64,000 nucleotides of DNA from Dama dama (Eukaryota > Chordata > Mammalia > Artiodactyla > Cervidae): positions 68,231,001 through 68,295,000 of the forward strand of contig NC_083698.1 of NCBI RefSeq assembly GCF_033118175.1, given 5' to 3'. The stretch's first letter is position 1. Each line of letters begins with the position of its first letter. The position numbers were made by a program, and so were the translations under genes. Below, one piece after another: positions 55,871 to 64,000 of this stretch. The notes below the pieces were generated by a model. That model searched no databases. It was not told the DNA's origin and saw only the letters and a program-made list of their open reading frames with translations.

Positions 55871-56126
55871 CTAATTGCTGTGCACCCACCATGTCTATAT
55901 GGGCAGAAAGTCTGTCTCACCACTGAGGGCTCACTTCTACTCAAAATTGTGTGACAGCTGAGGACTTAGCTCTGCTTGCCGGTGCCAGGAGGAGAGGTCC
56001 TTGGTCAGACCCGCACCACTGTGGTTTGGTTGTTCCCACATAGGGTCATGATGGGACTCTTGTACCAGGCAGCCTGATGGGTGCTCTTGCCCTGTTGTGG
56101 CCAGCCTCCACTGGTCCGAATCCCTG

Positions 56127-56217
56127 CTCAGGCCATGTGCATGCCTGATAAGTCGCTCCAGTCGTGTCCAACTCTGTGCCTGACTGAAGCGACTTAGTAC
56201 TCAGGCCATGTGTATGC
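56127..56217. repeat. Foldback mini-SINE fragment between target duplications
   Basis: taagtcgctccagtc (56149-56163) and its near-perfect reverse complement gactgaagcgactta (56182-56196) form a 15-base stem around an 18-base loop. Both arms are the Bov-tA tail. The unit is flanked by ctcaggccatgtg(c/t)atgc at 56127-56144 and 56200-56217. Confidence 0.75.
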
Positions 56218-56433
56218 TAAATCACTTCAGTCGTGTCCCTCTCTTTGCAACCCCATGGATTGTAGCCTGCCAAGGTCTTCTGTTGGTGGAATTTTCCAGG
56301 CAAGAATACGGAGTGGGTTGCCATCCCTCCCCCAGAAGATCTTTCTGACCCAAGGATCTTAGGTCTGACCCAGGGATCTTAGGTTTCCTGCATGGGCAGC
56401 TGGGTTCTTTACCACTAGCGCCACCTGGGAAGC
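56212..56433 (-). mobile_element. Bov-tA SINE, antisense, with internal 20-bp duplication
   Basis: ctaaatcacttcagtcgtgt to taccactagcgccacctggg. tctgaccca(a/g)ggatcttagg occurs twice in tandem (56344-56363, 56364-56383). Flanking copies of actcaggccat lie at 56199-56209 and 56434-56444. Confidence 0.92.
56417..56426 (-). promoter_or_regulatory. CTCF-core-like motif in Bov-tA head
   Basis: On the minus strand this reads aggtggcgct, matching AGRKGGCRSY, the 3' core of the CTCF motif. The upstream part of the motif is poorer. Most other Bov-tA copies in the window have lost the match. Confidence 0.35.
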
Positions 56434-56444
56434 ACTCAGGCCAT

Positions 56445-57134
56445 AGCGGGACCCTAGGCTTGAGCTGAAATATCACAGGTCTCAAATGTCACAAACTCAT
56501 CTTCAGCCACTGTTAGTAAAGCTTGGCCACCTTGGCAAAGGGATGGGCTTGGAGAAACCTCCTACCATGACCACAAATTGGCCTGGCCCCTACCTCACCC
56601 CCCACACTAATGTCTAGGCATCAACTCAGCAGAACTTGCCTCCAGCAGAGTGACCCCCTGCACCTCTAGGAGTTGAACTGGACTAAACTTGTTCTGTAGG
56701 AATGTACAAAGCCATGGACAGTGAGCCTCATCTCAGGGTGGCATCACCTCTGATAGAGGAGGAGGCCGGCACACTATTTAGATTCTGCTCATCAAGCATC
56801 TCAGGCTTATTTCTTTCACCTGAGGGAGATGAACTGGCAGGAGGAATCTGCCTGATTTACTCGAATAACCTCCGCAGCACCCAGTTCAGTAAACGGCTCT
56901 CAGAGGGAATGAAATCTGATACACTTTAAACGACCAAATCAATCTTTCATTTGTTGTGAAGTGTTTTCAAATGGGTGACTGGTGAGATAATGATTTTCCT
57001 ATTCCTCTCCAAGCAGCTGATATTTGTGGACTGATAGGCATACAGTAGTGTTTTCAAATTTTATACACACAGGCTCTGCTAGACCTGATGCTCTTGTGTT
57101 TTTGTTACCTGATCAAGAGACAGCCTTGATTTCA
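56445..57134. other. Unassigned repeat-poor DNA
   Basis: A 75-codon plus frame at 56702-56929 is unassigned. No transposon signature. Confidence 0.3.
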
Positions 57135-57556
57135 GAGGTATGTGTCAATACATGATATCTGTTTTTCTTTCTGACTTACTTCACTGTGTACGACAGTCTC
57201 TAGGTCCATATGTATGTGGAATCTAGAAAGATGATACTGATGAACCTTTTTGCAAAGCAGAAATAGAGACACAGGCGCAGAGAACACATGTATGAACACC
57301 AGGTGGGGAAAGAAGAGGGTGGGATGAGTTGGGAGATTGGGACTGACATGTATATGCAACTATATATAAAATAGATAACTAATGAGAACGCACTGTCTAG
57401 CACAGGGACCTCTACTCAACACTCTGCGGTAACATGCATGGAAAAAAGTCCAAAATGAGGGATATGTGTATATGTTCACATGATTCACTTTAGTTAGCAG
57501 AAACTAACATAACATTGTAAATCAACTGTACTCCAAGAAAATTGCTTTTAAAAAGG
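57135..57556 (+). mobile_element. L1 LINE, 3' UTR end, sense
   Basis: tctgacttacttcactgtgt, tgggactgacatgtatatgc, actaacataacattgtaaat and caactgtactccaagaaaat. Artiodactyl-type L1 3' end. Confidence 0.82.
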
Positions 57557-58560
57557 GACAGCCTTGAAAGTTGGCCAGGAAGCAAGGAATGGGGAGGGAG
57601 ACCAAAGGGAAGTATGCATTTGCAATTGGTGGAAGGGGAAGAGTGAGAGAGAAGCCCCTTAAGGGCAGGGGAGCCACCTCCCTGAAAAGGCTCTCACCAA
57701 GAACCAGAACACAAACAGCCAGAGACCCAGGGACAGGGCTGACAGAGGGGCTGGGAAAGTCACGTCTTAGAGTCTCAGCCATGCCATTTCACGTCTTGAT
57801 TTCAACTGGCTGGGAAGTCCAAGTACCTGCTCTCTTTACTCCTCGCTGCAGAGAGCCGGGGCAAACTGGCCTCCAAAGACTCCAAACAGACCAGATCACA
57901 GAGGAGAGAGAAAACATTCACTTCCACAGCCCTCCAGGGACTGCCATCATTCCTTTAGAGAGGCCTGAAAACCTGGATTTATCTACTGAGCAATTTTCTC
58001 TTTAAGCTGTCCCCTGGAGCTCCATTAATTAGCGAGACTCTTATTGAAACCCACAGGCTCTTCATCCTCCTGCCTGTGTTCCTGCAGTGAAGTGTTAATA
58101 CTGAACTGGGTGCCTCTTGGTAGTTTCCATGACTACCAGCTATAATAGCTCAGGTAAAAGTTTGTGCTCTCACTCTAGGCTCTGGGCGAGAGAAGCAGGG
58201 TGATGAGACAGACAAGCTCTTATTCAAACACAAATACCCTCAACAATAGCTTCACAAATTACTGTGTGAAGGAAATTGATTTGCACAACTGCTTTTTTGA
58301 GTTAGGTCTGACACAATTGCCTCCCCCACGCCCCTCTTAGACTCATGTTTCCATAAATCATTTAAAGAGTATTTTCCATTTATCCCTTTATCTTAACTCT
58401 CTTCTTTTAGATGTCAGTTTCTGGTAAAGAAATCAGAATTATGATATGCTAATCTCCCTGACGTTCTATTAATTTAAAATTAATCACCTTTTCTAATTAG
58501 TGATTTTTTTTTTTTTTTTTTTACTATAAATCCCTTTCTCCCAATACCCGCCCAATACAC
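57557..58560. other. Repeat-poor stretch with TAATTA-type motifs
   Basis: A 144-codon plus frame (57571-58005), the longest that is not explained by a LINE, starts just after the L1 end. It has no domain that I recognise. From 58020 to 58510 the DNA has TAATTA-type homeodomain motifs (attaattag at 58024, several at 58469-58500) and a T run at 58507-58522. Confidence 0.35.
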
Positions 58561-59460
58561 ACACACACATACACAAGCAACTCTAAGACTGGCCTAGATT
58601 AGGCTATAGTGAAACCCTTTTTCCTACCTTTGATCACATCAAATCACTTGGTTCCTAGGACAATTGTCAAGCAGAGCTCACACCAAGGCCCTGAGCATGT
58701 GATTCTATGCTAACTTCCAAAGTGAGTGCTGGCCCAGAATCTGAGGATGATTCTCATCCTCCCTGACTACTGCAAGGAAGCTTCTCTTTTGTCTTTTTCT
58801 GAAGGCTGCTGCTGAAGCTGAAGACCCCACGGCATAGACTCTGTAACAGGGATGGATGAGTAACTGTGTACACTTCTCCACTGGGCTCATAACTCTCACT
58901 CAGCAGTCACATCTGTGACTCACACCAGTGAAAGTGGGGCTTTATGAGAGGCGAACACCTGCTAGGAAAACAAACAGCACTGCCCAGTCACTCCAACATC
59001 ACGCTCAGATTGCTTCCTCTCTCAGCTGAGTCACTGGGGGAGAAGGAGTGGTCTCTGAGTTGGCGTTTAGGTATGATTTCAGGGTCAGACTCTTCAATCT
59101 GTCCCTGAAGAGTGGAAAGCCTGGTGTCCAGAGGACAACGTACAGACACCCATACTGTCTACCCTCTATCATCCTCACATTTAACCCACTCTGCTCTTTC
59201 AATGCTGTTTCTGGATGACTATGCATAAGTGACAAGGAGACAGTGTTAGTGGTAGGACAACTGCAGTGTCACAGTAGTGAGTGTAACATCCACCCAGACA
59301 GGGAGACATAATTTGTGGTTAGTGTCACCTTTGGTCACCACTGACACTTTGGGACTCATCATCAGACCTAAGGGATCAGGCTTTCAGAATGCAGTAGATG
59401 TGGCTTCTACTGAGTCTTTTTAGTGCTTGTTAGCTGCTAAGGGATGTGATGTATTGCTTT
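58561..59460. other. Unassigned DNA
   Basis: A short CA run at about 58559-58572. No repeat family or coding signal recognised. Confidence 0.3.
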
Positions 59461-59760
59461 TGTCTAAGTGAGTCTAGGGCTGACTTACCCATCAGGCACA
59501 ATATACAGAGTACCTAGGGCCCAGGATACTTCTAGGAGCCTGTGAAAATGCTCTAATTTCTTTTAAAGTTAGAAGAAAAAAAGAAATCTTAATCAGCTTA
59601 GATTATATTCATCTTTAACCCAATGTAATCATATCACTTTATATGCTTTTTATGGAAGAAGGGGGCCATGAAGGCAAATACTCTCGAGCCCTGAGAGTCA
59701 TAATGCAGCCCCAAGTCTGCCACTTCTAGGGAGGAGAGTTTTTGAACAACAAATCACACT
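59461..59760 (+). repeat. Possible ancient hAT-type repeat
   Basis: ctgacttacccatcaggcac, tacctagggcccaggatact and gaagggggccatgaaggcaa resemble an old mammalian DNA-transposon consensus. Name not fixed. Confidence 0.35.
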
Positions 59761-60514
59761 AACGACACAGCGTGCAACAGTGGTTTACAGAACCAGCATT
59801 CAGGGCTGAGTATGAAGCTATTTGTCTTTCTGAACTGTGTACAGAGTAAGTGAGTGTGTGCGTGTGTATGTGTATGTGTCAAAGTTGCTGAAGATCTATG
59901 AATGGAGATCTATGAAGCTGCATTTCCACATCTCTGCCCTTGGTCCAGTAACTTTCTTCTAAGATTTTTCTAAAAATTTAAGAACTGTGCCTTACTTCTT
60001 AGGACATTCAAGAAATGAAGTTGGTCATTTCTCATTATGAAACAGTTCATGTACCCAGCTCCTTGAAAGGCTGGAAGGATGCTTCTGAATGCTGGTTATT
60101 TTAGCTGAGAGCGTTAATCATGCTGATTCTGCTGTCAGCTGAGGTTACACCATCTGATCTTCCATTTCCCTTGTCATAATCATTTACGCTCTACCCCCTG
60201 ACATGATACATAAGTCTTTTTTTATTATATTACATATTAAACACACCAGAACACACTAAAACCCTTCGTTACCCAGTAAAATATAAAGTGGGTCCATCTT
60301 GATCTTCTCTGAAAAACATCTAGATACTGAAGCACCTAAAGGCCCAGATGAAAGAACTTCTGCTGCAGGACAATGAGAAGGTATGAATGCCACAAAAGCC
60401 ATAATAAGGCTGCAAGGAATTTAAAGGATTCCTTTTTAAATTTTTTTGCAGAAGGAAGGTCTGGAAAACTGGTTCCACTCAGTACATGGAAAAAAGGAAA
60501 ACGATTTCATTGAA
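59761..60514. other. Unassigned; short TG repeat
   Basis: TG-rich tract at about 59850-59878. Otherwise nothing recognised. Confidence 0.3.
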
Positions 60515-60717
60515 AATTTCCATGTGCCAGGTCCTATTCTGGGTTCTCTACCAGACTATCTTCTTTGAGCCTAATAATGTCCCTGTTATCTTTGACAGGT
60601 AGAGAAACCATCTTTTGAAGGGTTAAGTGACTTGCCCTAAGTCACAGAGCTATTAATGGGTAATGCTTAAATCCGGGTGCATGTGTGATACCAGGGCCCA
60701 TGATCCTCTGGCCACAC
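60515..60717 (-). mobile_element. MIR SINE, antisense
   Basis: ccatgtgccaggtcctattc, aagggttaagtgacttgccc, taagtcacagagctattaat and tgcttaaatccgggtgcatg. Confidence 0.82.
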
Positions 60718-60905
60718 CGTGGGTCAGTGAACTTTTCTGGGCCTGATACCAACTACCCAACATTGCTGGTATAGAAGGAAAGCCATCAGAGACAATATGT
60801 GAAAGAATGGGCACCAGTGGGTTTTTATCAACATAAAAGATTATTTACAAAAACAAGCAGCAGCTGGATTTGACCCATGGGCTATAGTTTGCCAACCTCT
60901 GCTTT
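60718..60905 (+). mobile_element. MER-type hAT nonautonomous element
   Basis: gtgggtcagtgaacttttct, tttatttacaaaaac-like text (ttatttacaaaaacaagcag), and gacccatgggctatagtttg followed by ccaacctctgc. The motif set is a common mammalian MER element. Family name not fixed. Confidence 0.6.
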
Positions 60906-60924
60906 ATGCCACGTACCAGGTCTT

Positions 60925-61075
60925 AACCCTGGCTGCCACTGGCATCGTTGGGAAGCTTTAAAAACTCTTGATATGCAGGACTTATTCTGTAACAATTAAA
61001 TGAGAATCATTTGTAAAGAAATCTTCCCAAGTAATTCCGATGAGGAACCACAGTTGAGAATCCTGATCTACAGCT
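60925..61075 (+). mobile_element. MER5-type hAT element
   Basis: ttaaccctggctgccactgg, gggaagctttaaaaactctt, ttcccaagtaattccgatga and ccacagttgagaatcctgat. Confidence 0.72.
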
Positions 61076-61317
61076 TGTTCACCAATAAAGGCAGCTAAGT
61101 TATGACACTAAAAACAAGTTGAAATTTACATATAATCCCCTTTATCTATCCAAATCTAGTTTTTCCTTCAGGAGCCAACCCAAATCCTACCCCCTCACTT
61201 ATACCTTCCCTGTGTTGATCAGAAAAATTGAGTCCTCTCTCATCTGAATTCCTAGAAGAATGTGTTACAGAATTTGTCCCAATGCAACATATTTTGTATC
61301 AGTCTCAAGGTCTATAT

Positions 61318-61766
61318 ATTCAAAGCTATGTTTTTTCTAGGCAGTCATGTATGTGTGTGAGAGTTGGACCATAAAGAAGGCTGAGTGCCAAAGAAGTGAT
61401 GCTCTTCAACTGTGATGTTGGAGAAGACTCTTGAGAGTTCCTTGGACTGCAAGGAGATTAAATCAGTTAATCCTAATTGAAATTAACCCTGAATGTTCAT
61501 AGGAAGAACTGATGTTGAAGCTCCAATACTTTTGCCATCTGATGTGACGAGCTGACTCATTGGAAAAGACCCTGATATTGGGAAAGATTGAAGGCAGGAG
61601 GAGAAGGGGATGACAGAGAATGAGATGGTTGGATGGCATCATTGATTCATTGAACATGAGTTTGAGAAAACTCAGGGAGATAGTGAAGGACAGGGAAGTC
61701 TGGCATGCTGCAGTCCATGAGTTCGCAAAGAGTCAGACAACTGAGCAACTAAACAACAATAGTCAT
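61318..61766 (+). mobile_element. BovB LINE, 3' end
   Basis: ggcagtcatgtatgtgtgtg, agagttggaccataaagaag, gaaggcaggaggagaagggg and caaagagtcagacaactgag. Confidence 0.93.
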
Positions 61767-62773
61767 TCAATTTTCTACTACTAAACTTCCATGTGGGTAA
61801 ACCCTGTCTTCCCATACAGCCTGTAAACTGTGGGTTTATGGCTTGAGTTATATTTAGCATAGGACCAACTACAAAGTTGGCACTGGTTGACACAAGAAAT
61901 TTTCTTAAGGGAGACAGAAATCAAACTTAGGGGATTTGAAAATGGATTTGAATATAGTGTGGTAGAATTTAGTGATTTTCTAGATCTTCCCCCTTTACCC
62001 CAAATCTACTTCTTCAATCTTCCCCACTTTAGTTAAAGATCTTGGAATTGAGCTTAACCTTTTTCTTTTCTCTTAAATCAACATCAAACTCAGATAGCAT
62101 AAACTGGTAGTTCTATCTTTAGCATAAGCACAAAGTCTGATCTCTACTCACCATCTGCTCTGCTGCTATCCCCGTCCAAGTCACCATCTCTCACTTGAAT
62201 TTTCACCAAACTCTATTGTCTGCCTGATGTTGCCCCAAGCTCCTTCTCTGCCTAATCTCAACACAGCATCCAGAGGGATGCTATTTGAAAAGTTTATCTG
62301 CTTCAAAGAGCCCAGTGGCTTTTCATTTCACTCAAAGTAAAAATCAAAGCCCCAACAAGGCATGCCATTATTTTTCTGAACTCATGTCCTACTACTCTCT
62401 CCATTGCTCACTCAGTCTCAGCTCTTCTAGTCTCTTTGCTAAACCTTGGGTAAACCAGGCATGTGCCCATCTCTTACACATGCTGTTTCTTTTTGCCTGA
62501 CCTCTTATCCCCTTGATATCTACACAGTCATCTCTCAAGTACTTCAAGTCTTTGTTCAGAGTCACCCAGTGAGGCCTTCATGATCATGCAGACTTTGAAT
62601 CTCCTTTTCTTTTCTGATACACTCTGTTTCTCTCTCACACTTTGTAGCTCTCTATAAAGCGTCTCACCTTCTATTGAAAACTTACTCTTTAATTTACTTA
62701 TTTGCTTTATTTATTGGCTCTCTCCCCTAACTAGAATGTAACCCCAGGAAGGCAGGGTCTCTGCATCTTCTAC

Positions 62774-62787
62774 CTACCTGTATGTCT
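62774..62787. repeat. Target site duplication, left copy
   Basis: ctacctgtatgtct, matched at 63001-63014 with one mismatch, bounding the SINE. Confidence 0.8.
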
Positions 62788-63000
62788 GAAAGTGAAAGTG
62801 AAGTCACTCAGTCGTGTCCAACTCTTTGCGACCCCATGGACTTTAGTCTACCACGCTCCTCCATCCTTGGGATTTTCCAGGCAAGAGTACTGGAGTGGGT
62901 TGCCATTTTCTTCTCCAGAGGATCTTCCTGACCCAGGGATGGAACCTAGGTCTCCTGCATTGTAGGCAGACGATGTACAGTCTGAGCCACCAGGGAAGTC
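62788..63000 (-). mobile_element. Bov-tA SINE, antisense, nested in L2
   Basis: agtgaagtcactcagtcgtg, ccatggactttagtctacca, cctgcattgtaggcagacga and gagccaccagggaagtc. Precise target duplications on both sides. Confidence 0.94.
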
Positions 63001-63014
63001 CTACCTGTATCTCT
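63001..63014. repeat. Target site duplication, right copy
   Basis: ctacctgtatctct, partner of 62774-62787. Confidence 0.8.
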
Positions 63015-63045
63015 AGTGCCTATAATAATGCCTAGCACATGTGTC

Positions 63046-63730
63046 ATTGAGCAAAGGACAGACTGTCAGCCTGGTAGGCAGCTTCCTGAGAACACACATG
63101 TTGGTGTGATGGCTATCAGTGGTTTTGGAACGTTAAGCATCATTTGCATCTCTCATGTAATATGAGCCTTCCATTCTCTAAGATACCACGTTAACTGAGT
63201 GGAACAATTCCCCACCCACCCCAGCTCCAAGGTAGGTGCATGATTCTGGCCTTGAAAACTCCTTGGCCACAGTTACTGGAGTTATTGGCTTACTGTTGAG
63301 CATGTCTAAGTTAGGCCAGTCCAAATACTGTTGTGACTTCTTTCCTGAGAAATGGGGGAAGATCATATTTCTGCTGAGGTTGCTATTTTGGTAGAGTAAG
63401 GATGTGAGGCTATTTTTCACCATATGGCAAGAGCCTATTCAAAAAATGGAGAGAGAAATGAACCTTGACTTGATTATTTGAACTTTGGACACACACATTC
63501 CTAACACTAAATTTGCACTGGTTTTTCAGCTGTAGGATGAAATACATTTCTGTTATTATTTAAGTCTGGGTTTCTATCACTTGACACTAAAAAGCTCCTG
63601 AAAAATAAATCTAGTAGGAAAAGACTCAATCTCACTGCTAAAAACATTTTTTAAAAAGTTTTTCAGAGACTCATTATTTGGAGAAAACTGAGGCAATTCA
63701 ATGAAGACCGAATACTTACGGAATTCATGA
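63046..63730. other. Unassigned DNA
   Basis: An 81-codon minus frame at 63178-63423 is unassigned. No transposon recognised before the BovB. Confidence 0.3.
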
Positions 63731-64000
63731 AAACAACACCCAGTTGTGGATGGGAATGGTGATAGAAGCAATACTCAATGCTGTAAAAAGCAGTATTGCA
63801 TAGGAACCTGGAATGTCAGGTCCATGAATCAAGGCAAATTGGAAGTGGTCAAACAGGAGATGACAAGAGTGAACATCAACATTCTAAGAATCAGCAAACT
63901 AAGATGGATTGGAATGGGTGAATTTAACTCAGATGATTATTATATCTACTACTGTGGGCAAGAATCCCTTGGAAGAAATGGAGTAGCCCTCATAGTCAAT
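63731..64000 (+). pseudogene. BovB LINE, endonuclease start, runs off the window
   Basis: Sense BovB beginning near caacacccagttgtggatgg. The frame gives YCIGTWNVRSMNQGKLEVVK, then VNINILRISKLRWIGMGEF and DDYYIYYCGQESLGRNG, the start of the apurinic-type endonuclease. The position held by Glu in the copy at 9714-10400 (INELKW) is Lys here (ISKLRW), so the endonuclease would be inactive even if the frame is open beyond the window. The 3' part lies outside. Confidence 0.9.

Larger units (their letters stand above)
62000..63045 (+). mobile_element. L2 LINE, 3' half, sense, split by Bov-tA
   Basis: tctcaacacagcatccagag, gcccagtggcttttcatttc, cagagtcacccagtgaggcc, ctagaatgtaaccccaggaa, then after the SINE ctgtatctctagtgcctata and aatgcctagcacatg. 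Collinear L2 3' end. Confidence 0.82.

Noticed and set aside
2808..63000. Tandem arrays or CRISPR-like spacing from the many Bov-tA copies
   Set aside because: The copies are dispersed, occur on both strands and have unequal spacing and lengths. They are independent SINE insertions.

Overview
This window looks like intronic or intergenic DNA from a ruminant, most likely a bovid (cattle, buffalo, sheep or goat type). Two things support this. There are eight fragments of the RTE-type LINE BovB. There are also about twenty Bov-tA tRNA-derived SINE copies or pieces, which occur together in ruminant genomes. An imperfect mariner palindrome resembling the ruminant miR-2284/2285 hairpins (11804-11886) and a CHR-like cetartiodactyl SINE (about 39945-40060) agree. 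No protein-coding host gene, rRNA, tRNA gene or CRISPR array could be recognised. Nearly all longer open frames are either pieces of LINE ORF2 or chance frames inside repeats. The reading was done by eye against remembered family consensuses, so repeat edges are approximate to 10-30 bases and subfamily names are tentative.

Layout. 1-8.8 kb: an antisense L1 3' part, several Bov-tA copies, a T-rich tail-only insertion (4997-5056), an old DNA-transposon-like remnant carrying an A-rich insertion (7316-7370), then a repeat-poor stretch. 8.87-10.95 kb: a BovB copy whose 5' half is inverted relative to its 3' end, flanked by a perfect 10-bp target duplication. 11-20 kb: the mariner hairpin, MIR, a second BovB end, a long antisense L2 fossil with RT- and endonuclease-encoding parts, and a repeat-poor stretch. 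20-29 kb: L1M-type pieces on both strands, MER5A-like hAT pieces, MIRs, and a strong CTCF-like motif at 24032. 29-31 kb: an LTR broken by a BovB end, then a repeat-free island that could be regulatory. 31-39 kb: nested insertions, including L2 split by an antisense LTR which is itself split by BovB and Bov-tA. 39-50 kb: more L2, L1M, BovB and SINEs, one candidate exon (47082-47150), a palindromic TG/TA/CA tract and another tail-only insertion. 50-57 kb: L2 pieces and a site hit twice by SINE insertions. 57-64 kb: a 3' L1 end, a repeat-poor stretch with homeodomain-type motifs, MIR and hAT pieces, a BovB end, an L2 split by a dated SINE, and the 5' part of another BovB running off the window.

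No operon-like or gene-cluster logic exists here. The parts are related mainly as layers of successive retrotransposition: L2 and MIR are oldest, then LTRs, L1M and hAT elements, then BovB and Bov-tA. Bov-tA carries a BovB-like tail and is thought to be mobilised by BovB proteins. The most useful leads are the repeated tail-only insertions with target duplications, the 5'-inverted BovB, the nested L2/LTR/BovB/SINE stack, the same-site serial SINE insertions, the miRNA-like hairpin, the CTCF-like motif, and the one short frame with a strong splice-acceptor context.
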